From: Streptomyces sp. NBC_01571
GTDB lineage: Bacteria > Actinomycetota > Actinomycetes > Streptomycetales > Streptomycetaceae
DNA: 64,000 bases
Direction: 5' to 3'
NCBI RefSeq assembly: GCF_026339875.1
Contig: NZ_JAPEPZ010000001.1
Location: 9,300,001-9,364,000, forward strand
The notes under the pieces are model-generated. The model was not told where the DNA came from. It was given only the letters and a program-made list of their open reading frames with translations, and did no database searches. The position numbers and the translations under genes are program-made. Within the stretch, counting starts at the first letter, position 1. Each line of letters starts with the position of its first letter. Below, one piece after another: positions 47,531 through 56,953 of this stretch.

Positions 47531-49194
47531 CGGGCACCCGCGGTGGCCTCGTCGGCGTCCGGGGACTCACGGCGCAGGGGGAGTTCGACCGTGAACACCG
47601 ATCCGCCCTCCGGCCGGTTCGCCGCGCTGATGCGCCCCCCGTGCAGGTACACGTTCTCCGCCGTGATGGCCAGGCCCAGCCCGCTGCTCTCGCTCCTGGT
47701 CCGTGCGGTGCTCGCCTTGTAGAAGCGTTCGAAGATGTGCGGCATGGCCTCCTCGGCGATTCCCGGTCCGCTGTCGGTCACCTCGATGACGGCCCACGCC
47801 ACGTCCGCCCGCTCCTCCCGCACCCCCATGGTCAGCCGCACCGGCGGCGCCCCGTGCCGCAGCGCGTTGCCGACCAGGTTGGCCGTCACCACGTCGAGTC
47901 GGCGCGGATCCACGCGCGTCCTGAGCACGCCGGGCCGTGGCAGGTGGGTCTCGACCTGACCCTGCCACCCGCGGGAGGCGAGGGTGCGCTGGACGGACTC
48001 GGCCAGGTCGACCTCGTCGAGGTTGAGTCGGACGGCGCCCGCGTCGAAGCGGGAGATCTCCATCAGGTCCTCCACCAGCCCGCTCAGCCGGCTGGTCCCC
48101 TCGCTGACGAGCCGCAGCGCGTCGCCGGTCTCCCGGTCCAGGTGCGGCGCGTTCTCGTCCAGCACGTCGGTGACCGCCGACATCGCCGCCAGCGGCGTCC
48201 GCAGTTCGTGGGAGACGTCCGCGGCGAAACGGCGCGCGCGGGCCTCCAGGCGGCGCAACTCCGCGACCGACCGCTCCAGTGCGGCCGCCGTGTCGTTGAA
48301 GGACCGTGAGAGGTCGGCCAGTTCGTCGGAACCGTTGACGGCCAGCCGGATGTCGAGGTGCCCCTCGGCCATCCGACGCGTCGCCCGGCGCAGCGCGCGC
48401 ACGGGACGCAGTACACCGCTCGCGGCCAGGAGCGCCAGGACGACGGCGAGACACAGTGCCACCACGGTGGCCCGCTCGATGCCGCTGACCATCGCCTGGA
48501 CGTAGGCCTGTTCGGTGTTCTGCGGCACCACCAGGTACATCGCGAGCCCCGAGAGCCTGGCGTCCTTGCCCTCGCCGGAGTTGTACGTGACCGGCATGCC
48601 GACGACGAGATAGGGATGCCCGCCGGCGTTCACCCGCTGGAACACCGCGGCGCGGCGGGTTCCCACGGACCGGCGCAGTTCCGGGCTCAGCTTGTCGAAC
48701 TCGGCACTCGGCGAGTAGGCGCGGAGGCTGCCGTAGGTGGCCATCACCCGCCACCCCTGTGAGGCGTTCGCGCGGAGCACCTGGTTCACCGCCGTCTGCA
48801 GGTTCGACCGGTCCGGCGGCAGGGGAGTGTAGACGGCCACCGCGTCGACGCTGGTCCGGAACTGCCGGATGACGGCGTCCTGGCTCTGCTGCAACACCCC
48901 CGTACGCGCCTCCCGGAAGGCGAGGGCTCCGGTGCTCAGGGCGCTCACCACGGCCACCAGGGCGAAGGCCACCACCAGACGGGAGCGCAGGCCCCGCAGC
49001 GGAAGCGGGGTCCTCGCCAGGACCGCCCGGAGGAACCGCACCGGCCCGGGGCCCTGCCGGCCGGCGACGGCCTCGCGACCCGGTACCGCCTCGCGACCCG
49101 GTACGGCGTCGCCACTCGGTATCGCCTCGCGCTGCCGTGCGGTCTCGCGTCTCCGTACGGCCTTCCGTGCCCGGACGGCTCTCGGGCCGTTCAT
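47527..49194 (-). CDS. Sensor histidine kinase (HAMP, HisKA, HATPase)
   Basis: A 555-residue protein from ATG 49194, overlapping the response-regulator stop by four bases. A long basic/Arg-rich start is followed by a membrane helix (RSRLVVAFALVAVVSALSTGALAF, about residues 63-85), an extracellular sensor domain of about 150 residues, a second helix (ATVVALCLAVVLALLAASGV, about 240-260), HAMP, the phospho-accepting ADVSHELRTPLAAM (His about residue 332) and the ATPase boxes (NLVGNALRHG, TDSGPGI, ESSGLGLAI). The extracellular ligand is unknown. The start includes an odd run of RE(A/T) repeats. Confidence 0.9.
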   Translation of the reverse strand: MNGPRAVRARKAVRRRETARQREAIPSGDAVPGREAVPGREAVAGRQGPGPVRFLRAVLARTPLPLRGLRSRLVVAFALVAVVSALSTGALAFREARTGVLQQSQDAVIRQFRTSVDAVAVYTPLPPDRSNLQTAVNQVLRANASQGWRVMATYGSLRAYSPSAEFDKLSPELRRSVGTRRAAVFQRVNAGGHPYLVVGMPVTYNSGEGKDARLSGLAMYLVVPQNTEQAYVQAMVSGIERATVVALCLAVVLALLAASGVLRPVRALRRATRRMAEGHLDIRLAVNGSDELADLSRSFNDTAAALERSVAELRRLEARARRFAADVSHELRTPLAAMSAVTDVLDENAPHLDRETGDALRLVSEGTSRLSGLVEDLMEISRFDAGAVRLNLDEVDLAESVQRTLASRGWQGQVETHLPRPGVLRTRVDPRRLDVVTANLVGNALRHGAPPVRLTMGVREERADVAWAVIEVTDSGPGIAEEAMPHIFERFYKASTARTRSESSGLGLAITAENVYLHGGRISAANRPEGGSVFTVELPLRRESPDADEATAGAR

Positions 49195-49895
49195 GAGGAA
49201 CCGAAGCGGTATCCGAAGCCACGTACGGTCTGGACGTACCGGGGATCGCCGCCCAGCTCACCGAGTTTGCCGCGCAGTCGCTTCACGCAGGCGTCCACCA
49301 GCCGTATGTCGCCGTGGTAGCTGTGCTCCCAGACCGCTTCCAGCAGCTGCTGGCGGCTGAACACCTGGCCGGGCGAGGCCGACAGGGTGAGCAGCAGCCG
49401 AAGTTCCGAGGGAGCGAGCGGAACGCGTTCACCGCGGTGTGTCACGAGGAGTCCGGCGCGGTCGATGACCAGCTCGCCGTGCGCCTCCGCCCGGGGGCGG
49501 ACGGCGTCGGACACCGACGCGTCCTGCCTGCGCAGTACGGCCCGTATCCGCGCGTCCAGCACCCGGGCCTGCACGGGCTTGACCACATAGTCGTCCGCGC
49601 CGGCCTCCAGTCCCACGACCACGTCGATGTCGTCCCCCTTGGCGGTCACCATGATGATCGGCACCTGGTCGCGGTCCCTTATCCGGCGGCACACGTCGAG
49701 GCCGGAGATGCCGGGCAGCATGAGGTCGAGGACGACGACGTCCGGGTGGAAGGGGCGGAGCTGTTCCAGACCCTCTTCACCCGTTCCGGCGGCGAAGACG
49801 TCGTGCCCCTGATGTCGGAGCGCCAACTGGACGGCCTTACGGACATCTGGGTCGTCTTCGACAAGTAGGACTCGTGGCACTTCGACAGTATGCAC
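49191..49895 (-). CDS. OmpR-family response regulator
   Basis: A 234-residue protein from GTG 49895. Receiver domain: LLVEDDPDVRKAV (acidic pocket), phosphorylated Asp in VVVLDLMLPG (about residue 53), conserved MVTAKG Thr and YVVKPV Lys. Linker residues about 120-135 precede the winged helix (GELVIDRAGLLVTHRGERVPL, then LSASPGQVFSRQQLLEAVW and IRLVDACVKRLRGKLG and VQTVRGFGYRF). It resembles AfsQ1/CseB/MtrA-type regulators. It starts a three-gene coupled operon with a kinase and a lipoprotein. Two CGTTAT direct repeats 11 bp apart in the upstream region could be its own binding site. Confidence 0.92.
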   Translation of the reverse strand: MHTVEVPRVLLVEDDPDVRKAVQLALRHQGHDVFAAGTGEEGLEQLRPFHPDVVVLDLMLPGISGLDVCRRIRDRDQVPIIMVTAKGDDIDVVVGLEAGADDYVVKPVQARVLDARIRAVLRRQDASVSDAVRPRAEAHGELVIDRAGLLVTHRGERVPLAPSELRLLLTLSASPGQVFSRQQLLEAVWEHSYHGDIRLVDACVKRLRGKLGELGGDPRYVQTVRGFGYRFGSS

Positions 49896-50030
49896 GGAAC
49901 GTGTTCGGCGGCTGTTCGAGAGGACGGGTGCTGCCGGGAGCTGTTACAGAAGGGTCACAAGGGGTGGGGTGTGCCGGTGGTCTCCGGTCCGCGTGCTGCT
50001 GGGCAGGCAATTCTGTTGAGGGAAACCACT

Positions 50031-50047
50031 CGTTATCTCTTCGTTAT
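50031..50047 (+). promoter_or_regulatory. Direct repeat CGTTAT-N5-CGTTAT, candidate OmpR-type site
   Basis: CGTTAT occurs at 50031-50036 and 50042-50047, 11 bp apart (one helical turn), the pattern bound by OmpR-family dimers. It lies in the divergent region between the response-regulator gene and the DUF3152 gene, 47 bases ahead of the latter's ATG. Confidence 0.5.
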
Positions 50048-50093
50048 GAGCCGAACCAATGGTCATCATCTGGCCTGACCAGTCTCGGCTGCC

Positions 50094-50993
50094 ATGCATT
50101 CGGCACGAGAGCTGGAATCCGCACCACCCACCGACATCGACGCGGCCCCCCGGCGCGGCGGCCGGCAGAACCGGTCCTCCCACCGCCGGGGCCGTCCGCA
50201 CCGTCGGGGCCTGAGCTGTCTGGTCGGCGTTCTGCTGGCCGCCGGCCTGCTCGGCTCCGCGACGTTCCTGCTCGACAGCGGACGAAGCGACGCGTCGAGC
50301 GACGCGTCGAGCGGTACGCCGCGTCCACGGAGCACGGTGCGCGTCACGCCCACGCCCACCCCGACCCCGTCCCTGAGCCCGACACCGAGCCCGACGCCGA
50401 CCTCCACGCAGATCGACGTCCCCTCGACGGGCACCGGCACGTTCGTCGCCGCGCACGCCACCGGCGCGAAGGTCGGCCACGGCACGCGTCCGCTGCGCTA
50501 TGTGGTGGAGGTCGAGGGCGGGATCGGCATCTCGCCGACCCGAGCGGCGAACGAGATCGCCGGCATCCTCGCCGCTCCCCGTGGCTGGACCCGCAACGAG
50601 GGCTTCGCGTTCCAGTTGGTGAGCGCCGGGGAGTCCTACGACCTCAAGGTGAGGATCGCGACACCGGGCACGGCGGACGCCCTGTGCTGGGCGGGCATCC
50701 ACCAGGACACCGGCGGCGAGTACAACTGCGAGATTCCCGGCGGGGTGGTGGTGAACCTCAGGCGCTGGGTCAGGGGGTCGCCCACGTTCGACGGTCCGAT
50801 CCACGACTACCGGGCGCTGATCGTCAACCACGAGATGGGGCACTTCCTGGGCTACTCGCACATGACCTGCGCGGGTCCCGGGCAACCGGCCCCCGTCATG
50901 ATGCAGCAGATCAAGGGCCTGCACGGATGCGTCGCCAACGCCTGGCCCTACGACAGGAAGGGGCGCTTCGTCTCCGGGCCGCACGTGCTGTGA
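50094..50993 (+). CDS. DUF3152 membrane-anchored zincin-like protein
   Basis: A 299-residue protein from ATG 50094. A basic start (GGRQNRSSHRRGRPHRRG) precedes one membrane helix (CLVGVLLAAGLLGSATFLL, about residues 42-60); a Ser/Thr/Pro linker (about 80-105) leads to the extracellular domain. HEMGHFLGYSH (about 245-255) has the HExxHxxGxxH zinc signature of metzincins, and four cysteines may form disulfides (ALCWAG, YNCEIP, MTCAGP, HGCVAN). DUF3152 proteins are a little-studied putative protease group. The gene is divergent from the two-component operon and may be its target. Confidence 0.88.
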   Translation: MHSARELESAPPTDIDAAPRRGGRQNRSSHRRGRPHRRGLSCLVGVLLAAGLLGSATFLLDSGRSDASSDASSGTPRPRSTVRVTPTPTPTPSLSPTPSPTPTSTQIDVPSTGTGTFVAAHATGAKVGHGTRPLRYVVEVEGGIGISPTRAANEIAGILAAPRGWTRNEGFAFQLVSAGESYDLKVRIATPGTADALCWAGIHQDTGGEYNCEIPGGVVVNLRRWVRGSPTFDGPIHDYRALIVNHEMGHFLGYSHMTCAGPGQPAPVMMQQIKGLHGCVANAWPYDRKGRFVSGPHVL

Positions 50994-50996
50994 ACG

Positions 50997-51902
50997 TCAC
51001 CCGAGCCCTTCACCTCGTGGCGTGACGACCGTGGACGGTGGGTCCTGCTCCTGGCCGGTCGTGGCGGACCAGGTGGCGAGCAGCTTCAGGCCGTCCGCGG
51101 CGGGGGTTCCGGGCGGCGAGCTGTAGACGACGACGCTCAGGCCGCTCTCGTCCGGGAGGCTCAGGGTCTCCTGGTCGAGTTCCAGGTCGCCGACGAGCGG
51201 ATGGTTGAGGCGCTTCGTGCTGTCGCGGAAGACATGCACGTCGTGGGATCCCCACAGCACGCGGAAGGTGTCGCTGCGGGTGGACAGTTCACCGATCAGG
51301 TTCGTCAGTTCCCGGTCGTAGGGTTTCCTTCCCGCCTCCACACGCAGCGCGCCGACGGCGAAGCGGGCCATGCGCTCCCAGTCGGTGTAGAACCGCCTGG
51401 CCGCGGGGTTGAGGAACGCGAACCGGGCGACGTTCCCGCCACAGGCCGGGTCGGCGTACATCTCCGAGTACAGGGCCCGGCCGAGCGGGTTGGCGGCCAG
51501 TGTGTCGAGGCGGTCGTTCATCACGTACGCCGGCAGCTCCGGCATTCCCTCGACCATCCGCGCCACGCTCGGCCGCACCGTTGGCCGGGCCGTCCGCTGC
51601 CGTGCCCGAGCCCCGGACACCGGACCGGCGGCGCGGGCGAGGTCGTACAGGTACATGCGCTCGGTGTCGTCGAGCCGCAGGGCGTGGGCGATGGCGTCCA
51701 GTACGCCGTCGGAGACACCTCTGAGGTTGCCGCGCTCCAGGCGCGTGTAGTACTCGACGCTCACCCCGGCGAGCGCGGCGATCTCGCCCCTGCGCAGTCC
51801 GGGCACCCGCCGCTGTCCGTATGTCGGCAGACCCGCCTGCTCCGGGGTGATCCTGTCGCGACGGGAGCGGAGGAATGCGCTGACTGCGTCCCGGTTGTCC
51901 AT
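50997..51902 (-). CDS. XRE-family regulator with MmyB-like ligand domain
   Basis: A 301-residue protein from ATG 51902. The helix-turn-helix covers about residues 30-85 (RRVPGLRRGEIAALAGVSVEYYTRLERGNLRGVS). The rest, beginning DDTERMYLYDLARAAG (about residue 78) and including LPAYVMNDRLDTLAANPLGRALYS and WERMARFAVGALRVEAGR, is the MmyB-like C-terminal domain known from methylenomycin regulators, thought to bind fatty-acid-like ligands. The gene ends 4 bp after the DUF3152 stop, convergent. Confidence 0.9.
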   Translation of the reverse strand: MDNRDAVSAFLRSRRDRITPEQAGLPTYGQRRVPGLRRGEIAALAGVSVEYYTRLERGNLRGVSDGVLDAIAHALRLDDTERMYLYDLARAAGPVSGARARQRTARPTVRPSVARMVEGMPELPAYVMNDRLDTLAANPLGRALYSEMYADPACGGNVARFAFLNPAARRFYTDWERMARFAVGALRVEAGRKPYDRELTNLIGELSTRSDTFRVLWGSHDVHVFRDSTKRLNHPLVGDLELDQETLSLPDESGLSVVVYSSPPGTPAADGLKLLATWSATTGQEQDPPSTVVTPRGEGLG

Positions 51903-52122
51903 GAGGACAGGGTAGGCAGGCCGCCCGACGCGTGGGGGTCCCTGCCGGTACCCCTCACGGCAAGGACTCCCCCCGCACGGCCGTCTCCCGTTGCATGGTC
52001 AGTGCCCCGATCCGATCGGGGCAGGACCGGTCGAGGACGTACGGGCCCCGGCCGGACGATCCCTCCGGCACCGGGTTCCGGATGAGGGCTCGAGTACCGA
52101 ACAGGACTGAAGGGGAAGACAG

Positions 52123-52557
52123 ATGAGCAACCAGAGCGGGACGGTCCCGGAGAGCCGCGCGGATGTCGTGCGCGGACTGTACGACGCGCTGAGCAAGGGC
52201 GACGTGCCGGGTGTCCTGGCCAAACTCGATCCCGAGGTGATCGTCGACGAGCCGATCCAGCTGCCCTACGGCGGCGTGCACCGGGGCCGGGAGGCGTTCG
52301 TGCGGTCGGTCCTGGGCGCGATGGCGGCCCACGCCGACATCGCCATCACCGCCGCCGAGGTGTTCGAGGGGCCGACCGGTGTGGTCGGAACCCTCACCGG
52401 AACGCTCACGGCCCACACCACCGGTGAGGAGTTCCCGTTGACCATGGTCGAGATCCACCAGGTCGAGAACGGCACGGTGCGCCGGATCGACGTCTACACC
52501 AAGAACCCGCACGAGCTCGCCGCGTTCTACGCACGCGCCGAGGCGGGCACCGGCTGA
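52123..52557 (+). CDS. NTF2-like/SnoaL-type protein
   Basis: A 144-residue protein from ATG 52123 behind GAAGGGGAAG. The sequence DVVRGLYDALSKGDVPGVLAKLDPEVIVDEPIQLP (about 13-47) and VEIHQVENGTVRRIDVYTKNPHELAAFY (about 109-136) has the cone-shaped alpha/beta pattern of the NTF2-like superfamily. Such proteins act as isomerases, cyclases or ligand carriers. No catalytic residues stand out. The XRE gene is divergent, 220 bp away, and could regulate it. Confidence 0.88.
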   Translation: MSNQSGTVPESRADVVRGLYDALSKGDVPGVLAKLDPEVIVDEPIQLPYGGVHRGREAFVRSVLGAMAAHADIAITAAEVFEGPTGVVGTLTGTLTAHTTGEEFPLTMVEIHQVENGTVRRIDVYTKNPHELAAFYARAEAGTG

Positions 52558-52659
52558 CGGCGGCGACGAGGCCGCGAGCCCGGCCGAGTTGTTCCACGCG
52601 GCGCGAACGCCCCGGCTCCCGCCCAGGCCGTCGTTCCGAAGACCCCCGGCCGGCAACAG

Positions 52660-53020
52660 CGATGCGGCGGACGGCCGTTCCCTGAAGAGGCGGCGACGGG
52701 TCGAGGAAGGCGTAGGTGCCGTCCTCGACGAACCGACAGTCGTGCGCACGGGCGAGGGCGACGAGGTGGTCACGCCGTTCCTGGTCGAGGACCCAGCCGA
52801 GCGGGTTGTGCAGCGCGGGAATCGCGTGGATCGCGCGGACGGGTCGCGTACGGCACAGACGGTCGAGCGCGGCGAGGTCGGGCCAGGTCGCCGTGACCGG
52901 GATCGGTGCCAGACCGAGCCCGTGGGCCGCGGCGAGCAGCTTGACGCCGGGGTGGCTGAGCGCGTCGACCGCGAGGACGTCACCGGGCCTGGTGAGAGAA
53001 CGCAGCACGCAGTCGATGGC
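52660..53020 (-). pseudogene. Internal fragment of a MocR-type aminotransferase
   Basis: The minus strand encodes VLRSLTRPGDVLAVDALSHPG and GLAPIPVTATWPDLAALDRL, AIHAIPALHNPLGWVLDQERRD and VEDGTYAFLDPSPP. This is the middle of the aminotransferase domain of a MocR or class I/II enzyme. The PLP lysine region, the start and the C-terminus are missing. It ends abruptly at an enoyl-CoA hydratase fragment on the other strand. Confidence 0.75.
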
Positions 53021-53029
53021 GACGGGGAC

Positions 53030-53530
53030 ACGCGCTGACCCGGCGGATCGAGGAGCTTCCCAAGCCCGTGATCGTCGCCGTCAACGGGCTCGCGTACGGG
53101 GGCGGTTGTGAGATCACGGAGGCGGCCCCGCCGGTGATCGCCGCGGAGCACGCCACGTTCGCCAAATCCGAGATCTCCCTCGGTTTCCCGCCGCCGTTCG
53201 GCGGCTCGCAACGGCTGCCGCGGCACATCGGGCGCAAGCGTGCCCTTGAGATGATCCTGACCGGCGATCCCGTTTCCGCCACGTGGGCAGAGCGGACCGG
53301 GCTCGTCAACGCCGTTGTCCCGGCCGGTGAACTCCTTGTCACCGCGAGGAACTTGGCCCGGCGGATCACCCGGCACGCACCGACGGCCGTGGCGGCATGC
53401 CTGCGCGCGGTCACCCGCGGCGTCAACCTGCCCATCGACGAAGGGCTCGCTCTCGAGGCGGTGTGCTTCGCGGCCACCGTGCCCAGCGAGGGCGTACGGA
53501 CCGGGCTGCGGCGGTTCCCCGACCCCACGG
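53030..53530 (+). pseudogene. Enoyl-CoA hydratase fragment lacking its N-terminal third
   Basis: The plus strand encodes RRIEELPKPVIVAVNGLAYGGG, FAKSEISLGFPPPFGGSQRLPR, then GDPVSATWAERTGLVNAVVPAGEL and APTAVAACLRAVTRGVNLP, to about GVRTGLRRF. The catalytic fold begins at the second oxyanion block; the first 90 or so residues, with the first oxyanion loop, are missing. Beyond 53530 the frame runs into a terminator. The junction with the MocR fragment lies near 53025. Confidence 0.78.
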
Positions 53531-53532
53531 CC

Positions 53533-53586
53533 GACGTCCGCTGGCTTCGACGCGAGGTCCGCTGTTCGTCGGAGCCAGCGGACGTC
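53533..53586. terminator. Large hairpin terminator upstream of the GH1 stop
   Basis: GACGTCCGCTGGCT (53533-53546) pairs exactly with 53573-53586; after one mismatch, CGACG (53548-53552) pairs with CGTCG (53567-53571). It should stop transcripts from both sides, ending the sugar operon on the minus strand. Confidence 0.85.
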
Positions 53587-53684
53587 AGGGTCCGCACGAG
53601 CACCCGCCCGGCGCCCGGGGCCGGCGACCGCGTCCGGCGGCCACGAGAGGGGGACGCTCCCTCAGGAGGCCGCCGGGTTCCCTG

Positions 53685-55076
53685 CTACGCCGCGTTGCGC
53701 CCCCGTTCCCCGTACTGGCGGATGATGTCCGCGTACCGGTGTCCGCTGCCCTTCACCGTGCGCTTCTGCGTCTTGTAGTCGACGTGCACGAGTCCGAACC
53801 GCTTGTCGTAGCCGTAGGCCCACTCGAAGTTGTCGAGGAGCGACCAGGCGAAGTAGCCCGCGAGGGGGACACCCTTGCGGGCCGCCGACGCGCAGGCGGC
53901 GAGGTGGCGCTCCAGGTAGTCCGTGCGTTCCGGGTCGTCGACGGTTCCGTCGGGACGGACGACGTCGGGGTAGGCGGAACCGTTCTCCGTGACGTACAGC
54001 TTTCGGGCGCCGTAGTCGTCCGTCAGACGGTGCAGGAGGCGCTCGATGCCGGAGGCCTCGACCTCCCAGTCCATGGCGGTGCGGGGCACTCCGGGACGGC
54101 GGAGCGTGCGGACCCGGGGAATCGGTCCGGTGGGGTCGTCGGCGACGCTGGACGGGAAGTAGTAGTTGAGGCCCAGCCAGTCCAGCGGCGCGGCGATCGT
54201 CTCCAGGTCACCCGGCTGCTCGGGGAGTTCGACCCCGTACAGCTCGCGCATGTCCGCCGGGAAGCCACGGCCGTGCACCGGGTCGAGCCACCAGCGGTTG
54301 GTGTGCCCGTCGAGGCGGTGGGCCGCCGCGACGTCCTCGGGCCGGTCGGTGGCGGCCTCCACGCTGGCCAGGTTGTTCACGATGCCGACCTGGGCGTCCG
54401 GGACCGCCGCGCGGATGGCCTGGGTGGCCAGCCCGTGCCCGAGCAGGAGATGGTACGAGGCGGGGACCGCGGCCGTGATGTCCGCCAGGCCGGGGGCCAT
54501 CCGCCCTTCCAGGTGACCGATCCAGGCCGAGCACAGCGGCTCGTTGAGGGTGGTCCAGTGCTTGACGCGGTCACCGAGGCGCTCCGCGACGACCGCCGCG
54601 TACGAGGCGAAGTGCAGCGCCGTCTCGCGGGCCGGCCAGCCACCGCGGTCCTGGAGCACCTGGGGCAGGTCCCAGTGGTAGAGGGTGACCGACGGGGTGA
54701 TGCCCGCCTCGAGCAGGCCGTCGATCAGGGAGTCGTAGAAGTCGAGGCCCTTCGTGTTGACCTGGCCGTCACCGCCCGGCACGACGCGCGGCCACGCGAC
54801 GGACAACCGATAGGCGTTGGTGCCGAGTTGGCGCATCAGAGCGATGTCCTCGCGCCAGCGGTGGTAGTGGTCGCAGGCGAGGTCCCCGTCGTCGCCGTTG
54901 TCGATCTTGCCGGGGGTGTGCGAGAAGGTGTCCCAGATGGAGGGGGAGCGGCCGTCCTCGGTGACGGCGCCCTCGATCTGGTAGGCCGACGTGGCCGTGC
55001 CCCACAGGAAGTCCTCGGGAAGTGCGGCAAGGTCGATGGTCACGGAAGTCCCTTCGGGGGTGGTGGAGTTGGTCAC
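53685..55076 (-). CDS. GH1 family beta-glucosidase
   Basis: A 463-residue cytosolic glycosidase. [29 protein letters not shown] (about residues 20-48) is the GH1 N-terminal signature, the acid/base glutamate is in TTLNEP (about 177), and the nucleophile glutamate in YVTENG (about 364). GTG 55076 overlaps the MalG stop by four bases; GTG 55043, behind GAAGGGA, is an alternative. It lies last in an operon with a sugar importer and should split beta-linked disaccharides such as cellobiose after uptake. Confidence 0.92.
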   Translation of the reverse strand: MTNSTTPEGTSVTIDLAALPEDFLWGTATSAYQIEGAVTEDGRSPSIWDTFSHTPGKIDNGDDGDLACDHYHRWREDIALMRQLGTNAYRLSVAWPRVVPGGDGQVNTKGLDFYDSLIDGLLEAGITPSVTLYHWDLPQVLQDRGGWPARETALHFASYAAVVAERLGDRVKHWTTLNEPLCSAWIGHLEGRMAPGLADITAAVPASYHLLLGHGLATQAIRAAVPDAQVGIVNNLASVEAATDRPEDVAAAHRLDGHTNRWWLDPVHGRGFPADMRELYGVELPEQPGDLETIAAPLDWLGLNYYFPSSVADDPTGPIPRVRTLRRPGVPRTAMDWEVEASGIERLLHRLTDDYGARKLYVTENGSAYPDVVRPDGTVDDPERTDYLERHLAACASAARKGVPLAGYFAWSLLDNFEWAYGYDKRFGLVHVDYKTQKRTVKGSGHRYADIIRQYGERGRNAA

Positions 55077-55945
55077 TTGACGGCTCCGGCCGTCAGCCCG
55101 GCGACCAGATAGCGCTGGAGCAGCAGGAACCCGGCGACCACCGGGACGCTGACCACGAGCGACGCGGCCATGATCTGGTTCCAGTACACGTTGTTGAGCG
55201 TGGAGTAGCCCTGGAGCCCGACGGCGAGTGTGCGCGTGGTGTCGTTGGTCATCACCGACGCGAACAGCACCTCGCCCCAGGCGGTCATGAAGGCGTAGAC
55301 GGCGACGGCGACGATGCCGGGGATCGCGGCCGGCACGACGACCCTGAACAGCGCGCCCAGCGGGCCGCAGCCGTCCACCAGCGCCGCCTCGTCCAGGTCG
55401 CGCGGCACCGAGTCGAAGTACCCGATCAGCATCCAGATCGAGAACGGCAGCGAGAAGGTGAGATACGTCAGGATCAGGCCGCCGCGCGAGCCGAACAGGG
55501 CGATGCCCGTCGCGTTGCCGATGTTGACGTAGATGAGGAACAGCGGGAGCAGGAAGAGGATGCCGGGGAACATCTGCGTGGACAGCACGGTGACCGTGAA
55601 GGTCCGCTTGCCCCGGAACTCGTAACGGCTGACGGCGTACGCCGCGAAGACGGCGATGACCACCGAGCAGACCGTCGCCGCGCCGGCCACGATCAGCGAG
55701 TTGACGAAGTACCTGGCCAGCGGGACCGTCGACCAGATGTCGATGTACGGGCGGATGGTCAGACCGCTCGGCACCCAGCGGAACTTGCCCGAGACGTCCG
55801 CGAGCGGCTTCAGGGAACTGGAGACCATCACGTAGACCGGCACCAGGACGAAGCCCGTGAGCAGCGTCAGGAAGATTCGCCGGGACCAGAGGAAGGAGCG
55901 CGGCGGAGCCATCGGCGAGCGGTGTGCCTGCGCGGTGCTAGACAT
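55073..55945 (-). CDS. Sugar ABC transporter permease (MalG type)
   Basis: A 290-residue protein from ATG 55945 with six membrane helices. [29 protein letters not shown] (about residues 185-213) is the EAA loop that contacts the ATPase. [17 protein letters not shown] is the cytosolic start. It overlaps the MalF-type gene by 8 bp and the GH1 gene by 4 bp, so all are translated together. Confidence 0.93.
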   Translation of the reverse strand: MSSTAQAHRSPMAPPRSFLWSRRIFLTLLTGFVLVPVYVMVSSSLKPLADVSGKFRWVPSGLTIRPYIDIWSTVPLARYFVNSLIVAGAATVCSVVIAVFAAYAVSRYEFRGKRTFTVTVLSTQMFPGILFLLPLFLIYVNIGNATGIALFGSRGGLILTYLTFSLPFSIWMLIGYFDSVPRDLDEAALVDGCGPLGALFRVVVPAAIPGIVAVAVYAFMTAWGEVLFASVMTNDTTRTLAVGLQGYSTLNNVYWNQIMAASLVVSVPVVAGFLLLQRYLVAGLTAGAVK

Positions 55946-56939
55946 CGGCGGTCTTCCTTCCCCGGGAGGTCAGCAGCAGGTAGGCACCGGTCACCACGAG
56001 CAGGAAGAGCAGCAGCAGGACCGACATGGCGGACCCGGTGCCGAAGTTCCAGGTGACGAAGGACGCCTGGTAGATGTGGACCGAGATGAGATCCGCGGAC
56101 TCCGGGGCCGTCCTGCCGAACAGGACGAACGGTGTGTTGAAGTCGTTGAACGTCCACAGGAACAGCACCAGGATCAGGACCTGGTTGACCGCCCGCAGCG
56201 ACGGCAGGGTGATGCGGCGCAGCTGCTGCCACAGGCCCGCGCCGTCGAGGGCGGCCGCCTCGTACAGCTCGCCCGGGATGTTCTGCAGACCGGCCATGAT
56301 GATCAGGAAGGCGAACGGCCAGCCCTTCCAGACGGAGACGACGAGCAGCGCGTAGAAGCTGTTGTCGCCGATGAGCCAGAAGGACGGCTTGTCGGTGAGG
56401 TGCAGCTGGTCGTGCAGCACGTGGTTCACCAGGCCGTTGTCGTGCTGGAACATGAACACCCAGGTGATCACCGCCGCGTACACCGGAAGGGCGTACGGGA
56501 CGAGGAACAGCGCGCGCAGCAGGCCGCGCCCGCGGAAGGTGTCCTGCATGTAGATCGCGGCCGCGGTGCCGATCAGCCAGCACAGGCCGACCGAGAGCAG
56601 GGTGAAGCCGACCGTGACCATGAACGAGTGGAGCAGCGCCTTGCCGACGGGCGCGCTGAAGTCCACCGAGACCTTGTAGTTGTCGAGGCCGGACCAGGGC
56701 GCGGTGCCCCAGTCGCGGATGTAGAACTGGGTGAGCTCCTTGAAGCTCATCACGATGCCGATCACCATCGGCACCAGGTGGACCAGGAGTTCGAGGAGCA
56801 GGGCGGGCAGGAGCAGCAGGTACGGCAGTCCGATGCGGCGGATCCGCCCGGTGCGGCGCGGGCCGCGCGCCGCACCGGGGGAGTCCTTGCGCACCGTCCG
56901 CTCGCCGGAGTCGGCGGAGGCGGCGGTCGTGGTGGTCAT
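55938..56939 (-). CDS. Sugar ABC transporter permease (MalF type)
   Basis: A 333-residue protein from ATG 56939. Membrane helices begin at LPYLLLLPALLLELLVHLVPMVIGIVM (about residue 38). The EAA loop is ELYEAAALDGAGLWQQLRRITLPSL (about 222-246). Together with the MalG-type partner it forms the channel of a CUT1-class importer. No ATPase gene is present in the operon, as usual for streptomycete CUT1 importers that share the MsiK ATPase. The gene begins 15 bp after the substrate-binding protein gene. Confidence 0.93.
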   Translation of the reverse strand: MTTTTAASADSGERTVRKDSPGAARGPRRTGRIRRIGLPYLLLLPALLLELLVHLVPMVIGIVMSFKELTQFYIRDWGTAPWSGLDNYKVSVDFSAPVGKALLHSFMVTVGFTLLSVGLCWLIGTAAAIYMQDTFRGRGLLRALFLVPYALPVYAAVITWVFMFQHDNGLVNHVLHDQLHLTDKPSFWLIGDNSFYALLVVSVWKGWPFAFLIIMAGLQNIPGELYEAAALDGAGLWQQLRRITLPSLRAVNQVLILVLFLWTFNDFNTPFVLFGRTAPESADLISVHIYQASFVTWNFGTGSAMSVLLLLFLLVVTGAYLLLTSRGRKTADV

Positions 56940-56953
56940 GAGGGTGTCCGCAC

